From: Thiomonas delicata
GTDB taxonomy: Bacteria; Pseudomonadota; Gammaproteobacteria; Burkholderiales; Burkholderiaceae_C
Direction: 5' to 3'
Assembly: GCF_900088825.1 (NCBI RefSeq)
Contig: NZ_LT592170.1
Span: forward strand, 1,806,109-1,870,108
DNA length: 64,000 nt
This document shows positions 1-8,438 of the stretch, piece by piece. The notes under the pieces were generated by a model, which saw only the letters and a list, made by a program, of their open reading frames with translations, did no database searches and was not told the origin of the DNA. The position numbers and the translations under genes are program-made. Every line of letters starts with the position of its first letter. Within the stretch, counting starts at the first letter, position 1.

Positions 1-2
1 CG

Positions 3-302
3 CAGCAATCGGGCCAGGGCGGTGCCGTGCTCGCGTTCGAGGTGAAGGCCGCAAATCCTGAGCAGGCCAGGGCGCGCGCCTTCCACGTCATCGACCAGAC
101 CCGGCTATGCTCCATCACCGCCAATCTGGGCGACACTAAGACCACCATCACCCACCCGGCCAGCACTACGCACGGCCGTCTGAGCGACCAGCAGCGCCAG
201 GCAGCGGGCATTACGCAAGGGCTGATCCGCATCGCGGTCGGGCTCGAGCATCCGGCCGATATCCAGGCCGATCTGGCGCGGGGCCTCGAGAGCCTGGCCT
301 GA
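3..302 (+). CDS. metZ: O-succinylhomoserine sulfhydrylase, C-terminal end (partial)
   Basis: The window opens inside this gene; reading frame 3 is open to a TGA at 300-302 and gives about 99 residues. They match the C-terminal domain of Cys/Met-metabolism PLP enzymes: [12 protein letters not shown], then [17 protein letters not shown], then [15 protein letters not shown] and a final [14 protein letters not shown]. The THPASTTHG and [10 protein letters not shown] blocks are hallmarks of this fold type I family (cystathionine synthase/lyase, MetZ). The wording is closest to MetZ, which makes homocysteine from O-succinylhomoserine and sulfide in the cytoplasm. The PLP lysine lies outside the window, so the exact enzyme within the family is inferred. 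gltX follows after 31 bp on the same strand. Confidence 0.8.
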   Translation, partial: QQSGQGGAVLAFEVKAANPEQARARAFHVIDQTRLCSITANLGDTKTTITHPASTTHGRLSDQQRQAAGITQGLIRIAVGLEHPADIQADLARGLESLA

Positions 303-333
303 GCCCGATGGGCCATTCAATGTCTTCATACGC

Positions 334-1740
334 ATGAGCGCACCCAAGCTTCCCGTCCGTACCCGCTTCGCTCCCAGTCCCACAGGTTTCATCCACCTCG
401 GCAACATCCGTTCGGCGCTGTATCCCTGGGCCTTCGCGCGCCATCACGGCGGCAGCTTGATCCTGCGCATCGAGGATACCGACACCGAGCGCTCGACCCA
501 GGAGGCGGTCCAGGTCATCCTCGACAGCATGGCTTGGATGGGGCTGGATTACGACGAGGGCCCATTCTACCAGATGCGGCGCATGGATCGCTATCGCGAA
601 GTGCTCGCTCGACTGCGCGACGCCGGGCTCGCCTATCCTTGCTACATGCGCACCGATGAACTCGACGCCCTGCGCGAGCGCCAGATGGCAGCCGGCCTGA
701 AACCGCGCTACGACGGCACGTGGCGTCCGGAGCCTGGCAAGACGCTGCCCGCCGTTCCGGCCGGGGTACAACCCGTGATCCGTTTCCGCACGCCTGCGTC
801 TGGCAGCGTGGGGTGGGACGATCAGGTCAAGGGACGGATCGATTTTTCCAACGACGAGCTCGACGACCTCGTCATTGCCAGGCCCGACGGCACGCCGACC
901 TACAACTTCTGCGTGGTCGTCGATGACATCGACATGGGCATCACCCATGTGATTCGGGGTGACGACCACGTCAACAACACGCCGCGGCAGATTCACATCT
1001 TCCGCGCCCTGGGTCACGAGCCTCCGGTCTATGCGCACTTGCCTACGGTGCTCAACGAGCAGGGCGAGAAACTGTCGAAGCGCAACGGCGCGAAGAGCGT
1101 GCTGCAATACCGCGATGAAGGTTATTTGCCCGATGCGATGGTGAATTACCTGGCGCGTCTTGGCTGGTCGCACGGCGACGCCGAAATCTTTTCGCGCGAA
1201 CAATTCATCGAGTGGTTCGACCTGGAGCATCTGGGTCGTTCAGCCGCGCAATTCGACGGTGAGAAACTCAAATGGGTGAATGCGCACTACCTGCGCGCCC
1301 TGGACCCTGATGAACTGGCGCGGTTGGTGCGGCCTTTCCTGCATCGGCTTGGTTTGCAGGAACAGGGCGTCGATCTGCCAGCCGCGGTGACGCTGTTGCG
1401 CGAGCGTGCTCATACCCTGGCCGAGGTGGCCGAGTTATGCGGCATGTTCTACGCGCCGCCCGAACCGGCGGCCGACGTTCTGGCCCAGCATCTCACGGCG
1501 AGTGCTAAGGAAGCCCTGGAGGATTTGCGCCAGCGCCTGGCAGTCTTGCAGGGCTGGGAGGCATCGGCCATTGGCGCCGAGATCAAGCAGGTGGTGGCTG
1601 CGCATCAGCTCAAGATGCCGCAGTTGGCCATGCCTTTGCGCTTGCTCGTGACAGGTCGCTTGCACACGCCTTCGGTGGATGCCGTGCTGGCGCTGTTCAC
1701 GCGTGACGTCGTCGTGCAAAGGCTATCGCGCGGGGTTTGA
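334..1740 (+). CDS. gltX: Glutamyl-tRNA synthetase
   Basis: Charges tRNA-Glu with glutamate in the cytoplasm. The product is 468 residues, the usual length of bacterial GluRS. Residues 11-28 ([18 protein letters not shown]) carry the class I HIGH-type signature as HLGN, and residues 246-250 (KLSKR) are the KMSKS-type loop that closes on [21 protein letters not shown] in the middle is the conserved catalytic-domain strand typical of GluRS; the C-terminal third is the anticodon-binding helical domain. The ATG at 334 gives the expected N terminus, only a few residues before the first strand. It follows the metZ end on the same strand and may share its transcript. No odd substitution is apparent. 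Confidence 0.98.
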   Translation: MSAPKLPVRTRFAPSPTGFIHLGNIRSALYPWAFARHHGGSLILRIEDTDTERSTQEAVQVILDSMAWMGLDYDEGPFYQMRRMDRYREVLARLRDAGLAYPCYMRTDELDALRERQMAAGLKPRYDGTWRPEPGKTLPAVPAGVQPVIRFRTPASGSVGWDDQVKGRIDFSNDELDDLVIARPDGTPTYNFCVVVDDIDMGITHVIRGDDHVNNTPRQIHIFRALGHEPPVYAHLPTVLNEQGEKLSKRNGAKSVLQYRDEGYLPDAMVNYLARLGWSHGDAEIFSREQFIEWFDLEHLGRSAAQFDGEKLKWVNAHYLRALDPDELARLVRPFLHRLGLQEQGVDLPAAVTLLRERAHTLAEVAELCGMFYAPPEPAADVLAQHLTASAKEALEDLRQRLAVLQGWEASAIGAEIKQVVAAHQLKMPQLAMPLRLLVTGRLHTPSVDAVLALFTRDVVVQRLSRGV

Positions 1741-1788
1741 GGCGCAGCGCTGAAACCCCGGGTCGGAGGGGCTATGCAGAACGCTGTG

Positions 1789-1818
1789 TTGCGCCTTCGC
1801 GACGTTTTGGGTTACAAT
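1789..1818 (+). promoter_or_regulatory. Possible sigma70 promoter for the small gene at 1903
   Basis: TTGCGC (1789-1794) and TACAAT (1813-1818) sit 18 bp apart in the 162-bp space after gltX. The -10 is a 5-of-6 match; the -35 is partial. The only gene downstream on this strand is the small unknown gene at 1903. Confidence 0.35.
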
Positions 1819-1827
1819 TGCGTGTGT

Positions 1828-1865
1828 TGATGAAAGGCCATGGCTTGATCGATGGGCTTTCATCA
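1828..1865 (+). promoter_or_regulatory. Leader hairpin before the small gene at 1903
   Basis: TGATGAAAG (1828-1836) is the exact reverse complement of CTTTCATCA (1857-1865), a 9-bp stem that can extend inward after a G-G mismatch by two GC pairs. It lies directly downstream of the promoter-like pair at 1789-1818 and would fold in the 5' leader of the small gene. There is no T-run after it, so it is not a plain terminator. Confidence 0.4.
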
Positions 1866-1902
1866 TTGTGTTGATGACCTAAGTTCCGTTAGAGGGCGAG
1901 CC

Positions 1903-2163
1903 GTGGCAAAAACGACTACTACGCGCAAATCCGTGGACTCCGATGCCGATGTTCTGGCCAGCAAGCCGCAGGCATCCAAGGAATCCAATCCCTGGGATCT
2001 CATGATGGAAAACGCAGCCGAGGTGGCCTCCACCTTTCGCAAGCGCCCCCAAGTCAAAGTCTCATCACCCTGGCGCGAAGGTTTCGGTCGGCCGCTGTCG
2101 CAGCGGTCGCGTGAAATCTACGAGCACATTACCGCGAACAAGACGCGCCTCAAGCAGAAGTAA
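1903..2163 (+). CDS. Small basic protein of unknown function
   Basis: About 86 residues starting at GTG 1903 (MAKTTTTRKSVDSD). An upstream in-frame start at 1852 would add 17 residues overlapping the leader hairpin, so GTG 1903 is preferred, although no strong ribosome-binding site is visible for either. The N-terminal third is polar and Lys/Thr/Ser-rich, the middle reads NPWDLMMENAAEVASTFRKRP and the C terminus REIYEHITANKTRLKQK is basic and likely helical. There is no signal peptide or membrane segment, so it should be cytoplasmic. I do not recognise a family. The codon use looks like the neighbouring genes. It stands alone between gltX and the convergent pyrD, with its own promoter-like element and leader hairpin. 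Confidence 0.6.
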   Translation: MAKTTTTRKSVDSDADVLASKPQASKESNPWDLMMENAAEVASTFRKRPQVKVSSPWREGFGRPLSQRSREIYEHITANKTRLKQK

Positions 2164-2172
2164 ATCCTCATC

Positions 2173-2197
2173 CATCATCCGGTTCGTCCGGGTGATG
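2173..2197. terminator. Weak stem-loop between the small gene and pyrD
   Basis: CATCATCCGG (2173-2182) pairs with CCGGGTGATG (2188-2197) through ten positions, one of them a G-U wobble, around a TTCGT loop. It lies between two convergent genes. No T-run follows on either strand, so a terminator role is only suggested by position. Confidence 0.3.
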
Positions 2198-2242
2198 TTC
2201 TGCCCTTCCTCTCCAACCGTTTTGACTCTCGGCCGCCCAGAT

Positions 2243-3274
2243 TCAGTGGCTTCGGCCCGATAGCGCCTGGGCGCAGTCCGCGACAAGCTTCGGTCCTTGA
2301 TAGATCAGACCGGTGTAGATCTGGACCAGATCGGCGCCGGCCCGAATTTTTTCGACCGCGTCTTCGGCCCTCAAGATGCCGCCAACGCCAATGATGGGGT
2401 AACCCGCACCGAGGCGGGCGCGTAGGAGTTTGATGACCTGCGTGGACGGCTCGCGCAAGGGCGCCCCGCTCAGTCCGCCGGCCTCGTCGGCGTACGGCAA
2501 GCCGACAACGGCAGCGCGCGCGGTGGTTGTATTCGTGGCGATCACGCCATCGATGCCGTGGCGCTGCAGTGCATCGGCCAAGGCGTGGATCTGCTCGGCA
2601 TGCAAGTCGGGCGCCACCTTCACCAGCATGGGCACGGATTTGCCTTGCGCATCCGCGAGTCGGGCGCGCTCGTTTGCAAGCCCTTGCAACAAGGCCTCCA
2701 GCGCGTCATCGGTTTGCAGCTGTCGCAGGCCTTGCGTGTTGGGCGACGAGACGTTGATGGTCACATAGTCGGCGTAGGGATAAACGGCCTGCAAGCCAGC
2801 CCGGTAGTCGTCCAGAGCCTGCTCGATGGGGGTGCGCGCATTTTTCCCAATGTTCAGCCCCAGCGGAACTTGTCGGCGGCTGCGGCGCACATGGCGAAGG
2901 AGGGCATCGACTCCGGCGTTGTTGAACCCCATGCGATTGATCAACGCCTGGGCCCGTGGCAGGCGGAACAGGCGTGGTTTCGGGTTCCCAGGCTGGGCGC
3001 GCGGCGTCACGGTGCCCAACTCGATGAAGCCGAAACCCATGGCCACCAGCGCGTCGATGGCTTCCCCGTTCTTGTCGAGACCTGCCGCCAGGCCTACCCG
3101 GTTTGGAAAATTCAAGCCGAGCAATTGCACCGGGTCGTGGACGCGCGCATGCGCGTAGAGCAGAGCAAGGCCCGTCTGGTGCAGCAGGCGCAGGCCCGCC
3201 AGCGTGAGGTCGTGCGCCGCCTCCGCATCGAGATTGAACAAAATCGGGCGGATCAAACCGTAAGGGAGTGGCAT
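2243..3274 (-). CDS. pyrD: Dihydroorotate dehydrogenase (quinone), class 2
   Basis: Oxidises dihydroorotate to orotate in pyrimidine synthesis, passing electrons through FMN to the quinone pool at the inner membrane. The product is 343 residues from the ATG at 3274, with the class 2 N-terminal extension ([21 protein letters not shown]) that binds the membrane quinone. Visible motifs are [16 protein letters not shown] (FMN site), [15 protein letters not shown] around residues 175-180 with the class 2 catalytic serine, VKVAPD, and IIGVGGI near the C terminus. An open frame continues upstream of 3274 but runs into the divergent rpiA, so the internal ATG is the better start. pyrD and rpiA are divergent with 93 bp between starts. 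Confidence 0.96.
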   Translation of the reverse strand: MPLPYGLIRPILFNLDAEAAHDLTLAGLRLLHQTGLALLYAHARVHDPVQLLGLNFPNRVGLAAGLDKNGEAIDALVAMGFGFIELGTVTPRAQPGNPKPRLFRLPRAQALINRMGFNNAGVDALLRHVRRSRRQVPLGLNIGKNARTPIEQALDDYRAGLQAVYPYADYVTINVSSPNTQGLRQLQTDDALEALLQGLANERARLADAQGKSVPMLVKVAPDLHAEQIHALADALQRHGIDGVIATNTTTARAAVVGLPYADEAGGLSGAPLREPSTQVIKLLRARLGAGYPIIGVGGILRAEDAVEKIRAGADLVQIYTGLIYQGPKLVADCAQALSGRSH

Positions 3275-3367
3275 TGCTGGCGAGGGTTCGGATCTGCACG
3301 AGGCGTGCTGTTCGCACCGGTTGTGCAAGCGGCGATAATAAAGGCCACCCCACCCTTGAAGGTAGAC

Positions 3368-4030
3368 ATGACGCAGGACGAACTCAAGCAGGCAGTGGCG
3401 CAAGCCGCATTGCGCCAGATTCCACAAGATCAGATTATCGGCGTCGGTACCGGCTCGACCGTGAATTTTTTTATCGACGCCTTGGCAACCATCAAGCACA
3501 AGGTGCGGGGTGCGGTGTCCAGTTCGGAGCGTAGTACCGAACGACTGAAAGCGCATGGGATCGCAGTCCTGGACCTGAACGATGTCGATCGTATTCCGGT
3601 CTATGTCGATGGGGCCGATGAAATCGACGCTTCAGGCGCGATGATCAAGGGCGGCGGGGGGGCGCTGACGCGCGAGAAGATCATCGCTGAGGCGGCCGAC
3701 CGCTTTGTCTGCATCGTCGATGCGTCCAAACTGGTTTCCACCCTCGGCAAGTTTCCCTTGCCCGTGGAGGTCGTGCCGATGGCGCGCGAGCTCGTGGCAA
3801 GGCGCTTGCGCGCGCTGGGAGGCGATCCTCGCCTGCGCAAGGACTACCTCACCGACAACGGCAACATCATCCTGGATGTGCATGGCCTGACCATCTCCCG
3901 GCCGCGCGAACTCGAAACGTCCATCAACCAGATTCCAGGCGTGGTGACGGTGGGGCTTTTCGCGCATCGCGGAGCCGATGTGGCGCTGGTCGGCACTCCC
4001 GGCGGTGTGCAGGAGCACGCCTATCTCTGA
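3368..4030 (+). CDS. rpiA: Ribose-5-phosphate isomerase A
   Basis: Interconverts ribose 5-phosphate and ribulose 5-phosphate in the non-oxidative pentose phosphate pathway. The 220-residue product has the standard RpiA length and motifs: [17 protein letters not shown] (phosphate-binding loop), [18 protein letters not shown] with the catalytic acid, [14 protein letters not shown], and [10 protein letters not shown]. The ATG at 3368 is chosen because the N terminus [11 protein letters not shown] aligns with the family; the frame stays open far upstream but that part is antisense to pyrD. It is convergent with the DUF4124-glutaredoxin gene. Confidence 0.97.
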   Translation: MTQDELKQAVAQAALRQIPQDQIIGVGTGSTVNFFIDALATIKHKVRGAVSSSERSTERLKAHGIAVLDLNDVDRIPVYVDGADEIDASGAMIKGGGGALTREKIIAEAADRFVCIVDASKLVSTLGKFPLPVEVVPMARELVARRLRALGGDPRLRKDYLTDNGNIILDVHGLTISRPRELETSINQIPGVVTVGLFAHRGADVALVGTPGGVQEHAYL

Positions 4031-4082
4031 AGCATGCGTGCGGGCAGCGTCGCGCGCACCGGTGGCGTGTCTGCACGCAAAC

Positions 4083-4727
4083 TCAAAATTGAAAGCCCGG
4101 AGGTGCGTTCGGGTTGTGCGGCGGGAGGACAGGAACCGCAGGTAGTTGGTCCGGTGCACTGGCTTTGCCGGCCGCTTGAGGGGCTTTCAGGGCCGGTGCC
4201 GGTACGAGTGGTTCCGCGGTCCCGAATCTGTAGTCCTTCGGTAGGCGGGACTGATGCGGATACCCTGCGGCAGTCAGCGCCTGGTTCCAGGCGGCCTGGT
4301 CGTAGCCGACGGGCAGACGAACCCCCGCCACGGTCAGCAGCGGCAACTTCTCCGAACCCTGGCTGATCTGCTTGTAGGCGGCGATGTCGGCAGCCGTCGA
4401 GATGCTTTTGTCGGTGTAGGGGATGCCACGCTGCTGCAGCAGTTTGATCCCGTCTTCGCAAGCCGGGCATTGCGGCGTTGTGTAAATCACCACGGGGTAT
4501 TTGCGCACGATGGGCACCAGGTCGGCAGGAACCTGGCTGGCGCCTTGGCCGGGCCGTACCTGCTCCGGCATTGCGCCGAGGCGCTGGACTTCACGCCCGG
4601 GCCTGCTGGGAGGGATGTCGGTAAAGGTGATTTGCCCATCGGGTCCGACGATCTTGTAGAGCGCCCAGGCTGGCGAGGCCAGCAGGATGGCCAGAGCGGT
4701 CGCAAGAAAGACTGGACGTGGGGTCAT
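4083..4727 (-). CDS. Periplasmic DUF4124 and glutaredoxin-like fusion protein
   Basis: The 214-residue protein begins with a clear signal peptide (residues 1-22, ending SPAWA). Residues 23-45 (LYKIVGPDGQITFTDIPP) are a DUF4124-type segment. Residues 78-145 form a thioredoxin-fold glutaredoxin-like domain with the dithiol motif CPAC (Cys87, Cys90) preceded by YTTPQ, and LPLLTVAGVRL supplies the cis-proline region. The C-terminal tail is Pro/Ala-rich and probably unstructured. A periplasmic role in thiol-disulfide chemistry is an inference from the export signal and dithiol. It lies 34 bp downstream of prlC on the same strand and could be its operon partner. Confidence 0.8.
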   Translation of the reverse strand: MTPRPVFLATALAILLASPAWALYKIVGPDGQITFTDIPPSRPGREVQRLGAMPEQVRPGQGASQVPADLVPIVRKYPVVIYTTPQCPACEDGIKLLQQRGIPYTDKSISTAADIAAYKQISQGSEKLPLLTVAGVRLPVGYDQAAWNQALTAAGYPHQSRLPKDYRFGTAEPLVPAPALKAPQAAGKASAPDQLPAVPVLPPHNPNAPPGFQF

Positions 4728-4761
4728 GATGGGCTTGCTCCAGAATCGGAAAAGAGGCCGG

Positions 4762-6873
4762 TCAGGTTCGAGTCGTTTCGCTCATGCCTTGGTGGCGCAG
4801 CAGAGCGTCGATTTGGGGGTCGCGTCCGCGGAAGGCCCGGAACGACTCGAGCGCCGCACGGCTGCTGCCTCGCGCAAGGATTTCGTCGCGGAAACGTTTG
4901 CCGGTTTCGGGGTCGAGCACACCATGCTCTTCGAAATGCGCGTAGGCGTCAGCCGACAGCACTTCGGCCCATTTGTAACTGTAATACCCCGCAGCATAGC
5001 CACCGGCGAAGATATGCGAAAAACTATGCTGGAACCGGTAGAAGTCGGGCGGAAACAAGACAGCGACTTCGTCGCGCGTCATTCTCGCCGTTTCGGCCAC
5101 GGCCTGGGGTGTGAATGTCCGTAGTCCGTGGTGCAGGCGCAAGTCGAACAGCGAGAACTCGATCTGACGTAGGGTCTGCAGCCCGGCCTGGAAATTGCGC
5201 GCGGAGAGCATGCGCTCGAACAGTGTGCGTGGCAGCGTTTCCGCACTGTCGACATGGCGCGTCAGGCGCTGCAGCACATCCCATTCCCAGCAGAAATTCT
5301 CCATGAACTGGCTGGGCAATTCCACGGCATCCCATTCGACGCCCGAAATCCCCGAGGCGGAGAGATCGTCCACTTGCGTGAGCAAGTGGTGCAGGCCATG
5401 GCCGAATTCATGGAACAAGGTCTGCACGTCATCGTGCGTGAGCAACGCCGGTTTGCCGTCGACGGGGGCAGCGAAATTGCAGGTCAGAAGGGCGATCGGG
5501 GTTTGCAGATGTCTGCCGGGACGCAACCAGCGCGCGCGGGCGTCGTCCATCCATGCCCCGGAGCGCTTGCCGGGACGGGCGTGCAGGTCGGTGTAGAACT
5601 GGCCGATCAATTCGCCTTGTTGGTTCTCCACACGCCAAAGGGCAACCTCCGGATGCCATGCTCCGCCTGAGGAGGCATCGTCCTCGCGGATGCGGATGCC
5701 GAACAAGGTCTGCACCAGGTCGAACAGGCCGGCGAGCACCTGGGGTTCGGTGAAATACTGCCTCACCTCCTGCTCGGAATAGGCATAGCGGGCCTCACGC
5801 AGGCGCTCCGAGGCATATGCGATGTCCCAGGCGGCCAGTTCGGGCAGACCCAGATGTTCCGCGGCAAAGCTGCGCAGATCCCGCAGGTCGCGTTCCGCAT
5901 ATGGGCGCGCACGCCTGGCCAGGTCCAGCAGGAATTTCTCCACCGCTTCGGGGCTGTCCGCCATCTTGGGTTCGAGCGACAGTTCGGCGAAGTTGGCAAA
6001 GCCCAGCAGCCGGGCCTCCTCGTCGCGCAATTGAAGAAGTTCGGCCATGACCGGCGAATTGTCGAGCGCCGGATCGCCCAATTCGCTGGCCCGGGAAACG
6101 TAGGCGCGGTACATGCGCTCGCGCAGGGCGCGGTCCTGCGCATACTGCATGACCGGGAAATAGCAAGGCTGATGGAGCGTGAAAAGGAAGCCGGGTTTGC
6201 CGGCCTTGGCGGCCTCGTCCCGCGCGGTGTGGAGGACGTCGTCCGGAATGCCGGTCACGGCATCCGCTTGGGCGTGAAGTGTGAAGGCATTGGTCGCGTC
6301 GAGCAGGTTTTCGGAAAAGCGTTGGGCGAGGGCCGCGCTGCGCTCCTGGATTTGCGCATAACGCTGACGATCTGCGCCTTGCAGTTCCGCGCCCCCCAGG
6401 CGGAAGTCCCGCAGCGCGTGTTCGATGATGCGTTGGCGGGTAGGGCTGAGCGCGGTGAAGGCCAAGCTTGCGTGCAGCCGCTTGTATTGGGCGTAGAGGC
6501 GCGCGTCGGCACCGAGCTCGGTCCAGAATTCCGTGATCTCCGGCAAGGCGGCGTTGAAAGCTTCGCGCAGCGCGGGAGTGTCCGCCACGGCATTGAGGTG
6601 ACTGGCCATGCCCCAGGCCCGAGACAGCCGCTCGGTGGCGACGCTGAGCGGATCCACCACCGTTTCCCAACGGGCCGGCGTGGAGGGATCGGTGGCTTGC
6701 GCCAGAGCTTGACGTGCCTCGGCGATGAGTTGGCTGATGGCCGGCTGCACATGCTCGGGCCGCACCTGGGCATAGTCGGGCAGGCCGGAAAAATCGAGGA
6801 GTGGGTTGTGCTTCACGGTCTGTCCGGGCAAAACGGCATCCGGGGCCGGTTGGGCGTGGTCTTGGGCGGACAT
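4762..6873 (-). CDS. prlC: Oligopeptidase A (M3 family zinc metallopeptidase)
   Basis: Degrades short peptides, including cleaved signal peptides, in the cytoplasm. The product is 703 residues, near the usual 680 of OpdA/PrlC. The zinc motif HEFGH is at residues 488-492 within LFHEFGHGLHHLL, followed by the family block SGVEWDAVELPSQFMENFCWE, whose glutamates include the third ligand. The C terminus carries the conserved HIFAGGYAAGYYSYKWAEV helix. The ATG at 6873 (MSAQDHAQ) is used; the open frame upstream overlaps folD in another phase and is not coding. folD ends 14 bp upstream, so the pair is probably cotranscribed. Confidence 0.96.
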   Translation of the reverse strand: MSAQDHAQPAPDAVLPGQTVKHNPLLDFSGLPDYAQVRPEHVQPAISQLIAEARQALAQATDPSTPARWETVVDPLSVATERLSRAWGMASHLNAVADTPALREAFNAALPEITEFWTELGADARLYAQYKRLHASLAFTALSPTRQRIIEHALRDFRLGGAELQGADRQRYAQIQERSAALAQRFSENLLDATNAFTLHAQADAVTGIPDDVLHTARDEAAKAGKPGFLFTLHQPCYFPVMQYAQDRALRERMYRAYVSRASELGDPALDNSPVMAELLQLRDEEARLLGFANFAELSLEPKMADSPEAVEKFLLDLARRARPYAERDLRDLRSFAAEHLGLPELAAWDIAYASERLREARYAYSEQEVRQYFTEPQVLAGLFDLVQTLFGIRIREDDASSGGAWHPEVALWRVENQQGELIGQFYTDLHARPGKRSGAWMDDARARWLRPGRHLQTPIALLTCNFAAPVDGKPALLTHDDVQTLFHEFGHGLHHLLTQVDDLSASGISGVEWDAVELPSQFMENFCWEWDVLQRLTRHVDSAETLPRTLFERMLSARNFQAGLQTLRQIEFSLFDLRLHHGLRTFTPQAVAETARMTRDEVAVLFPPDFYRFQHSFSHIFAGGYAAGYYSYKWAEVLSADAYAHFEEHGVLDPETGKRFRDEILARGSSRAALESFRAFRGRDPQIDALLRHQGMSETTRT

Positions 6874-6887
6874 GTTGATGAAGCTCC

Positions 6888-7736
6888 TCAGCCTTGCGCG
6901 CAGGCTTGCACGGTATTGGCCAGCAGCATGGCGATGGTCATCGGGCCGACGCCGCCGGGCACGGGGGTGATCCAGCCGGCCACATCCTGCGCGGATTCGA
7001 AGTCCACGTCCCCGCACAGGCTGCCGTCCGGAAGTCGGTTGATGCCGACGTCGATCACCACGGCCCCGGGTTTGATCATGCTGCCGGTGATCATGCGCGG
7101 GCGCCCCACGGCGGCCACGAGCACATCGGCGTGGCGGCAAGTGGCGGCAAGGTCCGGGGTGCCACTGTGGGCGATGGTGACGGTGGCGTCTGCCGCCAGC
7201 AGCATCAGCGCCATCGGCTTGCCCACGATGTTCGAGCGGCCCACCACCACGGCGTGCTTGCCACGTAGTTTGCCCATGCCGATGTGCTCGAGCATGCGCA
7301 TGCAGCCCAGCGGCGTACAGGGGCGAAAACCAGGTTGGCCCACCATCAGGGCGCCGGCACTGGCGACATGGAAGCCATCGACGTCCTTGCGCGGGGAAAT
7401 GGCCTCGATCACGCGCTGGGCGTCGATATGGGGCGGCAGCGGCAGTTGCACCAGGATGCCGTGTATGGCGTCGTCCTGGTTCATCGTGTGGATGCGGGCG
7501 AGCAGTTCGGCTTCGCGCAGTTCCGCGCCGTAGGTTTCGAGGACGGAACGCAGCCCTGCCTGTTCGCAGGCCGACACCTTGTTCCGGACATAAACCTGGC
7601 TGGCAGGATCGGCGCCGACCAGAATGACGGCCAGCGCGGGTTGCCGGCCGGCGGCTGTGAGCGCGGCGGCGCGGACTGCCACTTCGCTGCGGACCTGTGC
7701 GGCCAGGGCCTTGCCATCGATGCGTTGAGCGGTCAT
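6888..7736 (-). CDS. folD: Methylenetetrahydrofolate dehydrogenase / methenyltetrahydrofolate cyclohydrolase
   Basis: Bifunctional one-carbon enzyme interconverting methylene-, methenyl- and 10-formyl-tetrahydrofolate. The 282-residue product has the full family pattern: [12 protein letters not shown] with the catalytic Tyr49 and Lys53, [15 protein letters not shown], the NADP-binding [17 protein letters not shown], and [15 protein letters not shown] near the C terminus. The start ATG 7736 gives [12 protein letters not shown], the normal N terminus. It lies between the response regulator gene and prlC, all on the minus strand. Confidence 0.97.
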   Translation of the reverse strand: MTAQRIDGKALAAQVRSEVAVRAAALTAAGRQPALAVILVGADPASQVYVRNKVSACEQAGLRSVLETYGAELREAELLARIHTMNQDDAIHGILVQLPLPPHIDAQRVIEAISPRKDVDGFHVASAGALMVGQPGFRPCTPLGCMRMLEHIGMGKLRGKHAVVVGRSNIVGKPMALMLLAADATVTIAHSGTPDLAATCRHADVLVAAVGRPRMITGSMIKPGAVVIDVGINRLPDGSLCGDVDFESAQDVAGWITPVPGGVGPMTIAMLLANTVQACAQG

Positions 7737-7823
7737 GGAGTGTGGAGAAGAGCGGGAATGCGCACGACCGCAACGGCGCCGTGCGGGCTGAAGCCGACGA
7801 AGGTGCGCGCCGAGGCCGCCAAG

Positions 7824-8438
7824 CTATTTATTGGCGCCCAGGGCGATCTTGAGCAAGTCGGCCACGGTGTTGGTGCCGAGTTTTTCCATGATGTTGGCGC
7901 GGTGCGCCTCCACCGTCTTGATGCTGATATTGAGATCGTCGGCGATTTGCTTGTTCAACCGTCCAGCGACGATGCGCTCGAGAACCTGCGATTCGCGGCT
8001 GGTCAGCTTGCCCAGCAAGGCTTCGCGGTTGGCGTTCTGGGCGTGTTCCTCGAGGTCGATGCGGGCTTTTTGCAGCATGCGGTCGACCAGATCGCGGAGC
8101 AGGTTTTCATTGAAAGGTTTCTCGATGAAATCCACCGCGCCTTTCTTCATCGTCGTGACCGCCATCGGCACATCGCCATGGCCCGTGATGAAGGCCAGAG
8201 GCATGGCCACCCCGCGCTGGATGAGCCGGTCTTGCAGTTCCAGGCCGCTCATGCCCGGCATGCGGACATCGACGATCAGGCATGCCGCTTCGCGCGGATC
8301 GAAGCGCGTGAGGAAGGTTTCTGCCGATTCGAAGCACCGTACCCGGTAGTCGTTGCCCTCGAGCAGCCATTGCAGTGAATCGCGTACGGCCTCGTCGTCG
8401 TCGATGACATAAACCGTCCCTTTGCTTGCGGATTTCAT
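7824..8438 (-). CDS. FixJ/NarL-type response regulator
   Basis: A 204-residue two-component regulator. Residues 8-120 are a receiver domain with the acidic pocket DDDE (13-16), phosphoacceptor Asp57 in IVDVRMPG, the Thr/Ser switch region FITGHGDVPMAV and Lys in IEKPF. The C-terminal part is a LuxR-type helix-turn-helix (LTSRESQVLERIVAGRLNKQIA, then ISIKTVEAHR), as in FixJ and TodT. The ATG at 8438 overlaps the stop of the kinase gene as ATGA, which implies translational coupling and a dedicated kinase partner. The pair is divergent from aceE, so control of the pyruvate dehydrogenase operon is a reasonable but unproved inference. Confidence 0.9.
   Translation of the reverse strand: MKSASKGTVYVIDDDEAVRDSLQWLLEGNDYRVRCFESAETFLTRFDPREAACLIVDVRMPGMSGLELQDRLIQRGVAMPLAFITGHGDVPMAVTTMKKGAVDFIEKPFNENLLRDLVDRMLQKARIDLEEHAQNANREALLGKLTSRESQVLERIVAGRLNKQIADDLNISIKTVEAHRANIMEKLGTNTVADLLKIALGANK

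Noticed and set aside
2558-3367. Upstream extension of the rpiA frame
   Set aside because: It is antisense to pyrD and has no homology to RpiA; the protein begins at 3368.
6874-7773. Upstream extension of the prlC frame through folD
   Set aside because: FolD is fully supported in another frame; the extension is Arg/Pro/His-rich.
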